From Bradyrhizobium barranii subsp. apii (GTDB taxonomy: Bacteria > Pseudomonadota > Alphaproteobacteria > Rhizobiales > Xanthobacteraceae): DNA of 64,000 bases. Below are positions 42,734 to 51,346 of the stretch, one piece after another. Positions within the stretch are counted from its first letter, which is position 1, and each line of letters opens with the position of its first letter. The stretch covers positions 4,214,501 through 4,278,500 of the forward strand of contig NZ_CP096255.1 in the NCBI RefSeq assembly GCF_011516635.5, in the 5' to 3' direction. The position numbers and the translations under genes are program-made. Below the pieces are notes generated by a model. That model made no database searches. It worked only from the letters and a program-made list of their open reading frames with translations, and was not told where the DNA came from.

Positions 42734-43429
42734 CTATCTCTTCGCGTACGCCATGACGACGCGACCTGCGCCCGCGTCGTCCAAGACCACGCTGACATTC
42801 TCGTAAGCATCGTTGCGTTCGAGCAGGGTTGCCACCTGTCGATCCTGGTCGCGGCCCACCTCGAACAACAGGAGTCCTCCCGGCCGCAAGTAGCGAGGTG
42901 CGTCTTTTGTAACGCGCATATGGATGCTCAGTCCGTAGGGCCCGGCGGCGAATGCCTCGCGCGGCTCGTTCATGAGTAGAGAGGCGCGATCGCCTTTGAG
43001 CCGGGATTCCGAGATATAGGGTGGGTTGCAGACGATCATATCGATGGTTTGCTCGAGTTGCAGGCCTGCGAGAGCTTCGAACAGATCGCCCTGGAGCACG
43101 GTGATGCGGGTCTCGGCGCCCTGGCTCGCGGCATTGCGTCGCGCGAGCTCGACACATCCGTCAGTCAGATCGCTCGCCCAGACGCGAGCGTCGGGAATAT
43201 TGAGCGCGATCGCACATGCAAGATTGCCGGCGCCGCAGCACATGTCGACGATCCGCGGCGAGGGGAGGTGTGCTCGGCGCAGTGCTTCAACCGCGGTCCT
43301 GCCAAGCAACTCCGTCTCCGGCCGGGGCACTAGCGCGCCGGGAGCAACCTGCAGTTCGATTCCCATGAATTGGGTACGTCCTCGCTCGTAAGCCTCGGTT
43401 ACATTGAGCGTCTCGCTCATCGCATTCAC
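42734..43429 (-). CDS. PrmC/HemK-like methyltransferase lacking the N-terminal domain
   Basis: A 231-residue class I SAM methyltransferase. The SAM-binding motif is VDMCCGAGN (61-69) and the catalytic NPPY motif is at 135-138. The upstream segment VPRPETELL is the PrmC-type glutamine-recognition region. It lacks the helical N-terminal domain of about 70 residues that PrmC uses to contact release factors, so it may act on another Gln-containing protein or small molecule. It is convergent with the secretion operon. No near neighbour shows what it modifies. Confidence 0.82.
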   Translation of the reverse strand: MNAMSETLNVTEAYERGRTQFMGIELQVAPGALVPRPETELLGRTAVEALRRAHLPSPRIVDMCCGAGNLACAIALNIPDARVWASDLTDGCVELARRNAASQGAETRITVLQGDLFEALAGLQLEQTIDMIVCNPPYISESRLKGDRASLLMNEPREAFAAGPYGLSIHMRVTKDAPRYLRPGGLLLFEVGRDQDRQVATLLERNDAYENVSVVLDDAGAGRVVMAYAKR

Positions 43430-43481
43430 ACCTCTCGCGTGACGTCTTCCCTGTCAGCCGTGCAGTCCGACTTGCGGCTAT

Positions 43482-44102
43482 TCAGCTGGGCGGCCAGGTG
43501 CAGACCTTTGCAAATCGCCGGCGAACGGCGTCCAGACCCGTCAGTTCAAATGTTTCCTCGTAGGGCGCAGCCGTTCCAGCATACACTTTGGTCAGAAGCC
43601 GGCCCACCCCTGGCATGGAGCTCATGAAGCGGGCGGCGTCGCCCGGAAAGGCGAGACTTCGTCCGCCATCAACAACCCTCCAGCGCTGATCGACAGGCGG
43701 TTGATCATTGATCTGGAATACGACCCTCACGTCGGTGCCTGGAGTTTTGGTCCAGGAACTCGCCGCGGAAAGCAACACCTCGGTCCGATTGGCGCGACAA
43801 TGAATGGCGAGCGACGAGGGCCCATCCTTCGCGCCGGCTCGTGCGGTGGTCCGGGCGGCGATCTGCGGCTTGTGGTCCACCGGTGATGTCGTTTCACTCA
43901 AGATCCAGTTCGGACTTGGCGGCGGAGCTTGGAAGGACTGCTCAGGTGCTTCCCCAATCTGCTCGTCGACGCATGTCATGTGCTCCATTCCCTGAAACTG
44001 CGCACATGCCCTCGAACGATCTGGCGTGTCGCCGGCTTGCGCGCAGCTTAGATGACCGGTACCCACGAGAAAGACGGCCGCAAGGGTACCGGTTCGCTTC
44101 AT
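43482..44102 (-). CDS. Exported VasI-like protein
   Basis: A 206-residue protein. The ATG at 44102 is preferred because it overlaps the preceding stop (ATGA) and starts a signal-peptide-like segment (KRTGTLAAVFLVGTGHLSCAQA). The N-terminal part is Pro/Thr-rich. The rest resembles VasI-type (type VI secretion associated) proteins: IHCRANRTEVLLSAASSW, VRVVFQINDQPPVDQRW, AARFMSSM and a terminal ETFELTGLDAVRRR. No other type VI gene is nearby, so a general envelope role is likely. It closes a three-gene operon of exported proteins. Confidence 0.6.
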   Translation of the reverse strand: MKRTGTLAAVFLVGTGHLSCAQAGDTPDRSRACAQFQGMEHMTCVDEQIGEAPEQSFQAPPPSPNWILSETTSPVDHKPQIAARTTARAGAKDGPSSLAIHCRANRTEVLLSAASSWTKTPGTDVRVVFQINDQPPVDQRWRVVDGGRSLAFPGDAARFMSSMPGVGRLLTKVYAGTAAPYEETFELTGLDAVRRRFAKVCTWPPS

Positions 44103-45121
44103 CGCGATAGTCCGACTGTCGCGCTGGGCGAGCGATCGAGCCATTCCTGCGCCGGACCAAACCGGGCAAGAGTGGGGACGCTGGCGCGGAGATTCACGTC
44201 CTTCCATTTTGTATCGAAGCCAGCGGATTGCAGCCGGTCGAGCCGTCCGAACAGGTGGTCAACAAAGCGCACCATGCGCCGATAGCGATCGGTCTGCGGC
44301 TGCCAGTTGTAGGCGGCAAGAATCGTCGGGACGGCAATGGTCGCGATCCGCTTGCCCGCCGGCACGAGGTTTGGATAGTCCTTTGAATCGAGGGACGACG
44401 GAAGATAATAGTCTTCAAATCTGGGGTCGTATTCGATCGGCAGGAACTTGAAGCCATCATCCCAGCGTCCTTTCAAGAAGGCGTCGACCGGCTTTGATGT
44501 GATGAAGACGACCGCTGCGATTTCGCCGCTCTTCATCTGCTGCAATGCGACCTGGTGGGGAATGAACATCTTTTCGACGTTCAGTCCCAGCCGGCTGAAG
44601 ATCAGCGGACCAGAATATGCGGCTGCCGTACCCTGGGTGTTGAAATTGACCTTCTTTCCCTTGAGGTCGTCGAGCGACTTGATCTCGGGACGCACGAAGA
44701 CGTGCAGCTCGGCCGGGAAGAGGTTGAGAACATAGACGATGCGCTTTTCGATCGACGGAACCTGCGCCTTGTACTCGTCAAGGGCATCCATGTTGATGAT
44801 CGCGGCATCAACGCCCTTGAGATAGAGCAGCGAATTGACGTTCTCGGTCGCACCGGTCGTCACGATGGGAATGACGTGAAGCTTGTCCTCCTCGTTGGCG
44901 ACGCGTGCGATCTCTGCGGCGAGCCGAAGCGGTGCGCCCTCGATAAGTCCTCCGGCGAGTCCCACCGTCCATGCATTGATACGTTCCTTTGCGGTCGTAT
45001 CGGCATTCCGTGGCGCGGTCGGCGCCGGCGGGTCGCGCGGCGAGCGAGATTGGGCATTGGCAGCAAGCTGCAGGCCGACCAGTGCCAATGCGACCGTGAA
45101 CGCGAGCTTACTCAATGACAT
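44099..45121 (-). CDS. TAXI-type TRAP transporter solute-binding protein
   Basis: A 340-residue exported protein with a signal peptide (LAFTVALALVGLQLAANAQS) and the TAXI-family fold: TVGLAGGLIEGAPLRLAAEIARV, VTTGATENVNSLLYLKGVDAAII, KSLDDLKGKKVNFNTQGTAA and GLNVEKMFIPHQVALQQMKSGEIAAVVF. Such proteins usually feed a TRAP permease with a glutamate-like or related anion. No permease gene is present, so it may supply a distant permease or act as a sensor. It lies between a coiled-coil/Sel1-like protein gene and a VasI-like gene; the latter overlaps by 4 bp. Confidence 0.82.
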   Translation of the reverse strand: MSLSKLAFTVALALVGLQLAANAQSRSPRDPPAPTAPRNADTTAKERINAWTVGLAGGLIEGAPLRLAAEIARVANEEDKLHVIPIVTTGATENVNSLLYLKGVDAAIINMDALDEYKAQVPSIEKRIVYVLNLFPAELHVFVRPEIKSLDDLKGKKVNFNTQGTAAAYSGPLIFSRLGLNVEKMFIPHQVALQQMKSGEIAAVVFITSKPVDAFLKGRWDDGFKFLPIEYDPRFEDYYLPSSLDSKDYPNLVPAGKRIATIAVPTILAAYNWQPQTDRYRRMVRFVDHLFGRLDRLQSAGFDTKWKDVNLRASVPTLARFGPAQEWLDRSPSATVGLSR

Positions 45122-45168
45122 GGGGCCTCTCCATTCTCTGGTCTGGCTTCCGGGGCTCGCTCCAGCCG

Positions 45169-47535
45169 CTATTTGAGCCCCTTGATCCGTCCTTCTGCAT
45201 CTCGAATGCCGCCGGCCTGGGCTCGTTCATACAGCTCGCGCGCCTTCGCGGAATCGCCGGCGACGCCGCGAGCGTCCCAAGATTGCAGTACGTGAGGATC
45301 GTAAGTTTCGGCTAGCATAAAGGCTGCTTGCGCGCTGCCATGTCCAAGCACGTATTCCAGCAAGCCGCGGGCACCGTTGATGTCGGACTGCCGCAACAAT
45401 GCGCGGGCGCGCGCGAGCAGTCGCTCCTCGTTCGCAAGCGGGCGCGGTACTCCGCTCGCGGCGACCTGTCGCTCCACCGAAGCCTTGGCCTTCGAGTCGG
45501 CGCCGGGCAGGGCGGTCCCCTTTGTGATCTGCGCGCTCGGTGGCATCGGCGCGGAGGCTGACGGTGCGGGCGGAGGCGAAGCAGCGGGCTGGAGGCTGGT
45601 CTGGCTCGGTGCGCGGCCGGCGGGCTCACGCGAGGGCGCCGCTACAACTGTGGAAGCATTCCATGCGGCCAGATGATCCCGGACGGATGCGGACGTCGGG
45701 AGCGTTGCCGTGCCGCTGCCCGGTTGCTCCTTTTCGCGCTTGGGTGCGGCCTTTGCGGCGGCCTCGGCAGCTCGTGCAGCCTCCGACGTTTCAGCCCGCG
45801 CCAGGTCGCGTTGATCCTTCAGCGACGCCGCCTCGCGCGCGAGAGCGTCCGCGCGACCGCGCTGCTGTTCGACCTCGCGTTTCAGTGCCAGTTTTTGCTC
45901 GGCGTCTGCAGCTCGGGCCGCAGCCAACTCGGAGCTCGCGGTTTGCGCTGTACGGAGTTCAGCCTGAAGGGGCTGCAGCTGGCGGTCCGCGCTTTCAGCT
46001 CGGTCGCGCTGCTTCTCGACCTCTCGTTTCAGTGCCAGTTTTTGCTCGGCGTCTGCAGCTCGGGCCGCAGCCAACTCGGAGCTCGCGGTTTTCGCTGTGC
46101 GGAGTTCAGCCTGAAGGGGCTGCAGCTGGCGGTCCGCGTTCTCAGCTCTGTCTCGCTGCTTCTCGACCTCTCGTTTCAGTGCCAGTTTTTGCTCGGCGTC
46201 TGCAGCTCGGGCCGCAGCCAACTCAGAGCTCGCGGTTTTCGCTGCGCGAAGTTCAGCCTGAAGGGGCTGCAGCTGGCGGTCCGCGTTCTCAGCTCTGTCC
46301 CGCTGCTTCTCGACCTCTCGTTTCAGTGCCAGTTTTTGCTCGGCGTCTGCAGCTCGGGCCGCACCCAACTCAGAGCTCGCGGTTTGCGCTGCACGGAGTT
46401 CAGCCTGAAGGGACTGCAGCTGACGGTCCGCGCTCTCAGCTCTGCCCCGCTGCTTCTCGAGCTCGCGCGTCAGCGTCAACTGTTGATCGACATCTGCAGC
46501 GCCGACCTTCGCGGTCTCGGAGGCCGCGATCCGAAGGGGGCCGAGTTGGCTGATCAGGGCTTCTGTCTTGTCCTGCTCCTGCTTTAGTTCGCGCTCGAGA
46601 GCCTGCCTTTGTGCGGCCTCCGCCGCGGCAGACTTCGTGGCTTCGGATGCTGCGCTGCGCGAAGCCTCAAGCTCCGAGCGAAGCGAGGCAAGCTGGAGGG
46701 CAAAGCGTTTGGCCCCATTCCGTCGGTCGACTGGACGCTCCTGCTTCGGTTCGGGTTCGGGCGCCTGCATAGCCTTTGAAGCCGCAACCCTTGCGACGTC
46801 GAGCTCCGCCTTCAGGAAGGAGATCTCACGTGACAGATGATCGGTCTTTTCCCGCTCCTGTTCGAGCGCCTGCGTTTGCTGAATACCAATCTCCATGGCG
46901 CGGACAGTGTGCGTCTGGGTCTGCCGCGCCGCGTCGAGCTCCACTCGAGCCGCAGCCAATTCGCGCGCAAGCTTGTTCGCTCGTTGCCGCTCCTGATCCA
47001 GCAACAGGTTCTGGTTGAGCCGCTCCGTCTCGGAAGCTGCTTGAGCCGCATTTGAGACCGGGGGCGGCGTAGACGTCATGTCCTGCGCAGGGGCATCGGC
47101 AGCCGCGCGGGGCTGCTCGGTCGCGGTCCTCGCTCCGCGCGGTCCGGTCGCGGCGGGCCTGCTTCCAGCGGGCTGTGTCGCGGCGGGTCGCGCCTCGTCC
47201 GCGCGTTGGACGAGCTTCAGCCTTTGTTTAATCCCGTCGATCTGCTCTGGTCCGCGCGTACATCTGCACAGATCGAGCATCGCCGGTGTGATGTAGGAGG
47301 CACCCCGGTCGCCGTCGTCCTGGGATTTGGCATCGGCAGTTCCAGTCAGAACCGGCAGAAAGCAGGTGATCAGAACCACCATGAGCCGGCCGGCTCTGTC
47401 GCATGCGCGCGAGCCGTCAGCGATGTCGAACAATCCGAGTTCGCGGAACGCAAATTGCCGGTGCCTGGGCCGGCGCGTAGCTTTGCTCAGCGCGACGGCT
47501 GTTCCTTTCGACAAGTCGAATCCGTGTACCCCCAT
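45169..47535 (-). CDS. Exported coiled-coil protein with 49-residue repeats and Sel1-like C-terminus
   Basis: The frame is open to 47592; I use ATG 47535, but ATG 47382, just before the hydrophobic segment MVVLITCFLPVLTG, is also plausible. After this single membrane or signal segment comes a Cys-containing region (LCRCTRG), a Pro/Ala-rich region, and a coiled coil of about 330 residues with five 49-residue repeats (DAEQKLALKREVEKQRDRAE type, 7 heptads each). An Ala/Pro/Ser linker and a C-terminal helical TPR/Sel1-like part (INGARGLLEYVLGHGSAQAAFMLAETYDP) follow. It probably spans or lines the periplasm. It is the first gene of the three-gene envelope operon, with 47 bp to the TAXI gene. Confidence 0.75.
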   Translation of the reverse strand: MGVHGFDLSKGTAVALSKATRRPRHRQFAFRELGLFDIADGSRACDRAGRLMVVLITCFLPVLTGTADAKSQDDGDRGASYITPAMLDLCRCTRGPEQIDGIKQRLKLVQRADEARPAATQPAGSRPAATGPRGARTATEQPRAAADAPAQDMTSTPPPVSNAAQAASETERLNQNLLLDQERQRANKLARELAAARVELDAARQTQTHTVRAMEIGIQQTQALEQEREKTDHLSREISFLKAELDVARVAASKAMQAPEPEPKQERPVDRRNGAKRFALQLASLRSELEASRSAASEATKSAAAEAAQRQALERELKQEQDKTEALISQLGPLRIAASETAKVGAADVDQQLTLTRELEKQRGRAESADRQLQSLQAELRAAQTASSELGAARAADAEQKLALKREVEKQRDRAENADRQLQPLQAELRAAKTASSELAAARAADAEQKLALKREVEKQRDRAENADRQLQPLQAELRTAKTASSELAAARAADAEQKLALKREVEKQRDRAESADRQLQPLQAELRTAQTASSELAAARAADAEQKLALKREVEQQRGRADALAREAASLKDQRDLARAETSEAARAAEAAAKAAPKREKEQPGSGTATLPTSASVRDHLAAWNASTVVAAPSREPAGRAPSQTSLQPAASPPPAPSASAPMPPSAQITKGTALPGADSKAKASVERQVAASGVPRPLANEERLLARARALLRQSDINGARGLLEYVLGHGSAQAAFMLAETYDPHVLQSWDARGVAGDSAKARELYERAQAGGIRDAEGRIKGLK
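45860..46594 (-). repeat. Tandem 147-bp repeats in the coiled-coil gene
   Basis: Units begin at 45860, 46007, 46154, 46301 and 46448, exactly 147 bp apart (49 codons). The middle three are nearly identical; the outer ones are more diverged. This suggests recent expansion by slippage or unequal crossover. Confidence 0.92.
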
Positions 47536-47550
47536 TGCGACGCCCAACTG

Positions 47551-47604
47551 CTTGGTAGGGACCATGATGCTTGGTAGCTTGGTAGGGATCATGATGCTTG
47601 GTAG
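47551..47604. repeat. Two tandem 27-bp repeats upstream of the coiled-coil gene
   Basis: Copies at 47551-47577 and 47578-47604 differ at one base (GGGACCATG against GGGATCATG). Each contains two TTGGTAG motifs. They lie in the divergent promoter region, or in the first codons of the coiled-coil gene if its longest start is used. Confidence 0.85.
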
Positions 47605-47807
47605 CGATCATGGCATGTCGTTTATGACGGCGCTTTCATCGACGCGATGTCGATGTCGCAGTTGCGGTAGCCAAAACGGAGTAGTGCGCCGACAATGGGA
47701 ATTAAGTAGATCGGGCGGGGCTTTGGCCAAAGCTGCTTGCCCCCACGGTTGCGCTTAAATAGCTTGCGACGTGCACGCTTCATCACACACGCAGGAAGCA
47801 CCCAGCC

Positions 47808-48344
47808 ATGAGCAGATCATTTGCCATTTTTGCCGGCGTGGCGGCTGTCGGACTGGTTCTCATTAGCGGCATCGAAACCCGCGGTTCTGCGCAATCCACC
47901 CTCTCCACCAAGAATCCCGGCACTACCGCCAGGAACGCAAATGCCAAGATGGGTGTTGCGACACCTCGGAAGCAGCCGCCGCATCGACTTGTCATCCATG
48001 TCGACGTCAACGATCCGGCCGTCATGAATCTCGCTCTCAACAACGTCAGCAACGTCGTTCAGCACTACGGCGACCTCAGCCAAAAGGTCGAGGTCGAAGT
48101 CGTCGCATACGGGCCAGGACTGCACATGCTGCGAGACGATACCTCGCCCGTGAAGGGGCGCATCAAAATGATGACCGAAACAACGCCCGAGCTTACGTTC
48201 TCGGCCTGCGGAAATACACGAGAGAACATGACCAAGAATGAGGGCAAAGAAGTGCCTCTCATCACGCAAGCGAAGGTCACCAAATCCGGGGTTGTTCGCC
48301 TGATGGAGCTTCAGGAGCAAGGCTGGAGCTACCTGCGGCCCTGA
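47808..48344 (+). CDS. Exported DsrE-like protein
   Basis: A 178-residue protein with a signal peptide (FAIFAGVAAVGLVLISGI) and a DsrE-like domain from about residue 60: HRLVIHVDVNDPAVMNLALNN, VEVEVVAYGPGLHMLRDD, and FSACGNTRENM, where a single Cys is at the site of the reactive Cys in DsrE proteins. The domain ends in VVRLMELQEQGWSYLRP. Periplasmic DsrE-like proteins of this size are widespread in proteobacteria with unknown roles, perhaps in sulfur transfer. It is divergent from the envelope operon. Confidence 0.78.
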   Translation: MSRSFAIFAGVAAVGLVLISGIETRGSAQSTLSTKNPGTTARNANAKMGVATPRKQPPHRLVIHVDVNDPAVMNLALNNVSNVVQHYGDLSQKVEVEVVAYGPGLHMLRDDTSPVKGRIKMMTETTPELTFSACGNTRENMTKNEGKEVPLITQAKVTKSGVVRLMELQEQGWSYLRP

Positions 48345-48379
48345 TGATCGTACTACGCGGCATCCCCAAGCGCGAGACG

Positions 48380-48411
48380 GCGGGTTCGAGCCAGGTTTGA
48401 GCCGAACCCGC
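48380..48411. terminator. Hairpin between convergent DsrE-like and NRPS-like genes
   Basis: GCGGGTTCG pairs with CGAACCCGC across a 14-nt loop. A second smaller hairpin (GTCCTG with CAGGAC, 48428-48446) follows, so this convergent gap probably terminates transcription from both sides. Confidence 0.55.
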
Positions 48412-48475
48412 GTGATATCTTCGTGCTGTCCTGTGGTGGGCAGGACCGGCCCCCCAAAAAGCATTGTGTTGTGGA

Positions 48476-51208
48476 TCAGGAGCAGGACGCCCCGATCGCG
48501 CGCTCGATGACGGGGCGATTGATCGAGAGGTGGGGCTCGACCACCAGATCAAGATGTCCGCCGGCGATCGGAATCACGTCCAGTTCTTCAAACAGGGAGT
48601 CCCATCCGAGGCGCGGCGTCACGCCAGGCCGATGGCAGGCAAAGACAGTTCCCTTGATGGCTAGACGAGGCTTGGCATCCTCGACCCAGCGTCCGAACGC
48701 GCGCATCCGGAGAATCTCCTCGAGCTCGAGCTTGAGCATGAAGCGCGTGTTTGCCAGGCGAGGCCATGTAATGGTGTCGATGAGCCTGCAGAATCGAGCC
48801 TCCTGGCCCAAGCGAGCGGCGAACTTCGCCACCGAACGACAGAACATGCGGTAGATCGTCACTCGATGGGATCGAATCCGCTGTAGCGTGCGAGAGAGGG
48901 CTTCTCGGTGATTTGCTCTGCGAGGGCCGACATTGGTGTCGAGGATGCCCAGGAATTTGACGGCACGACCTTGTTCGATCAACCGGCTTGCGACTTCGAA
49001 GGCGACGCCGCCGCCCAGGGAATAGCCGATCATTCGGATGTCGCCGCGTGGTTGGGCTGCATTGATCTGTTCGACGGCCATCGCGGCCATCTCCTGCACG
49101 GAATCGCGTCCCGCGAGGCTCCAGCTCAGATCTGGATAGCGAATCGGAATCACCCGCGCCACCTTGCCGAGCTGAGCGCCAAATGCGGCCATGCTCGGGC
49201 CATAGCCCATGGAGCCGGGCAGAATGACAAGACCTGGGAGAATCTCGTCGTTTAGACGCTGCCGCACCGGTGGCTCCACCGTCGCGATAGCCCGGATCAT
49301 GTCTTCAGCGCTCATATCGACCGTGAACGCTTCCATGCTGACTTCGCGGCCGATGAGGTCTTCGATATCCATGACGCAGCGCAGGAGCTTCAGGGAATCA
49401 CCGCCGGCCTCATCCCAGCGTCCGGCAGCTTCCGGCACGCCGAGGATGCTGCTCCACACCTGCTGCACGATCCTGTTGGCCTCAGCCATTCCTTGCATCG
49501 TCGGCACAGGCGCGGGCGAGGTCGTTTTGCTTTCGAGATCGAGCAGCTTCAGCTTGGCGTGATCGATCTTACCTCCTGGAAGGCGCGGCATCTCCGGTAT
49601 CTCGTGCAGCCTGGTCGGATGCAAAGCCGCAGGAACAGCCTGCCGGATGCTGTTGCGAACGTCGGTCCGGAAGTGCGCTTTTTGTGGATCGGCCGGCGAT
49701 GCAAACAGGACCAACTCGTTCGCGTCCGTCACGACGGCGACAGCGTCCTTCACATAGGTGAGCTTGCGCAACGCACTCTCGAGCTCGGCCGGCTCGACAC
49801 GCTGGCCATTGATCTTGAGCTGGCGTCCCTTCCGTCCAACGATCCGCATCAGTCCGTGCGTATCCACGGTGACGAGGTCGCCGGTCTGATAGATGCGAGA
49901 CTTTGGGGCATCCGGGGAGGGCGATGCCGGAGAAAGCCGCCCGTCTTCCCAGTATCCGAGCATGACGTACCTGCTCTTGATCACCAGTTCGCCGACTTCA
50001 CCCTGCTGTGCGGGCTTCCCACTTTCGTCGACCACGGCGTACGATATGCCGGGAAGCAGGTAGCCAACAGGAACGCTGACGCCGTCCTCCCGCCATTGCT
50101 TGGGAAGAAACCACTGGGTGCCGGTGGTTTCCGTCGACAGATAGCTGACCTGGATGAAGCAACCCGGTGGTATCGCTCGCCGAACGAGCGCGATATCGGT
50201 CCACAGGACCTTCTCCCCGCCGATGCGGATCATGCGAAGCGAGTCGAGATCGCCTGGGCGGCTTGCGTTGATCAGTGCACGCACCAGGGCTGGTACAACG
50301 TATGTAATCGTCACCTGTTGCGTGGTGATCTGGCGAAGAACGCCGCGCAATCCGAGCGCCTCGACGTCGACGATGTGCAGTTTTGCCCCCGTCAACAAAG
50401 CCGACAGCATCTCCCGGCAACCGGCGATCGTGGTAGGGCCGCTCAGAGGCATGACGACGTCTGCCGCACCTATGTGGCAGGCGTCCACATATTGCTGGAC
50501 GCGCTGGAGCAGGTTGCGTTGGCTGTTGACGACCCCTTTCGGAGCTCCGGTGCTGCCGGAGGTATAGAGCACTACGGCAGGCGCATCGACCGAAACCTTG
50601 GGGAGTGTTGAAGTTGCTGCGGAAGGTTCGCTGGCGCCGGCGACGTCGAGCCAGCGCAGGCCGTGCTGTTGGATCCACCCGGCGGAGCTGTCGCCGTCTT
50701 GCCCGATCAGCACGGAAATCCGGGCGGCCGCGGCGATAGCCGTGAGCCGCTGAACTGGATCGCGGGGATTGAGTGGGACGAGGACGCGTCCGGCTGCCAT
50801 GCATGCCAGCATAGCGATCGGCTGCCAGGCCGAGCTGCGCAAAATCCACCCGACGGCTTCCTGCTCCGGGATCAGCGCGCTGATCGCCTGGGCCAAGGTC
50901 AAGACGCGGGACAACAGCTGCGCGTACGTGAAGCTGTGATTGCCGTCGCTGATTGCGACCCTGTCGGCGAACTTCGCCGTCACCGCAATCAGGTGTTCGA
51001 TGGCGGGGACGCAGGCAAAGCCGGCTTCCAGGGGATCGAATGATCGATCGACCGGACCGTTCAGATCGAGAGGCACCCCCACGGGGCTCAGCCAGCTCAG
51101 CGTCGCTGGAGCTTGCTGAACGGTCGAGGGCAGGTGCGCGTCAAGGGTGTCGCATGGATCACCCGACGGATCGCCAGATATCTGAAGCCGCATCACCGTA
51201 CCCGTCAT
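48476..51208 (-). CDS. NRPS-like protein: adenylation, carrier and thioesterase domains
   Basis: A 910-residue protein with three domains and no condensation domain. The adenylation domain (about 70-555) has the A3 motif YTSGSTGAPKG (215-225), the hinge segment GRKGRQLKINGQRVEP and the A10 Lys547 (LPGGKIDH). The carrier domain (about 575-645) has the phosphopantetheine site GGDSL (Ser605). A type I thioesterase (about 655-905) has the nucleophile Ser730 in GYSLGGG and His near 885 in AGGHLDL. It should activate, tether and release or transfer one acyl or amino acid unit. It is the last gene of the exopolysaccharide locus, so it may decorate the polymer. Substrate choice cannot be read safely from the pocket. 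Confidence 0.85.
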   Translation of the reverse strand: MTGTVMRLQISGDPSGDPCDTLDAHLPSTVQQAPATLSWLSPVGVPLDLNGPVDRSFDPLEAGFACVPAIEHLIAVTAKFADRVAISDGNHSFTYAQLLSRVLTLAQAISALIPEQEAVGWILRSSAWQPIAMLACMAAGRVLVPLNPRDPVQRLTAIAAAARISVLIGQDGDSSAGWIQQHGLRWLDVAGASEPSAATSTLPKVSVDAPAVVLYTSGSTGAPKGVVNSQRNLLQRVQQYVDACHIGAADVVMPLSGPTTIAGCREMLSALLTGAKLHIVDVEALGLRGVLRQITTQQVTITYVVPALVRALINASRPGDLDSLRMIRIGGEKVLWTDIALVRRAIPPGCFIQVSYLSTETTGTQWFLPKQWREDGVSVPVGYLLPGISYAVVDESGKPAQQGEVGELVIKSRYVMLGYWEDGRLSPASPSPDAPKSRIYQTGDLVTVDTHGLMRIVGRKGRQLKINGQRVEPAELESALRKLTYVKDAVAVVTDANELVLFASPADPQKAHFRTDVRNSIRQAVPAALHPTRLHEIPEMPRLPGGKIDHAKLKLLDLESKTTSPAPVPTMQGMAEANRIVQQVWSSILGVPEAAGRWDEAGGDSLKLLRCVMDIEDLIGREVSMEAFTVDMSAEDMIRAIATVEPPVRQRLNDEILPGLVILPGSMGYGPSMAAFGAQLGKVARVIPIRYPDLSWSLAGRDSVQEMAAMAVEQINAAQPRGDIRMIGYSLGGGVAFEVASRLIEQGRAVKFLGILDTNVGPRRANHREALSRTLQRIRSHRVTIYRMFCRSVAKFAARLGQEARFCRLIDTITWPRLANTRFMLKLELEEILRMRAFGRWVEDAKPRLAIKGTVFACHRPGVTPRLGWDSLFEELDVIPIAGGHLDLVVEPHLSINRPVIERAIGASCS

Positions 51209-51346
51209 TTTGCTGTCCCAACGTACTTAATCAGGCCTGGGCACGCATACTTCAAACGAAGGATGCCGGTTTCGCAGCCACCGTCTGGTCGATCGGCTGG
51301 CTGCCATATCGAAAGACCCGGGTGATTAACCCAGGCCGCCTGGGGA

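Noticed and set aside
43482..44102. Type VI secretion locus
   Set aside because: Only a VasI-like protein is seen; no sheath, tube, baseplate or ClpV genes are in the window.
45540..46587. Plus-strand frames with repeated Leu/Cys/Ser segments opposite the coiled-coil gene
   Set aside because: The repeats reflect the 147-bp array; no start signals or known domains.
45860..46594. Possible CRISPR-like array
   Set aside because: The period is 147 bp, units are contiguous coding repeats in frame, and no short repeat-spacer structure or cas gene is present.
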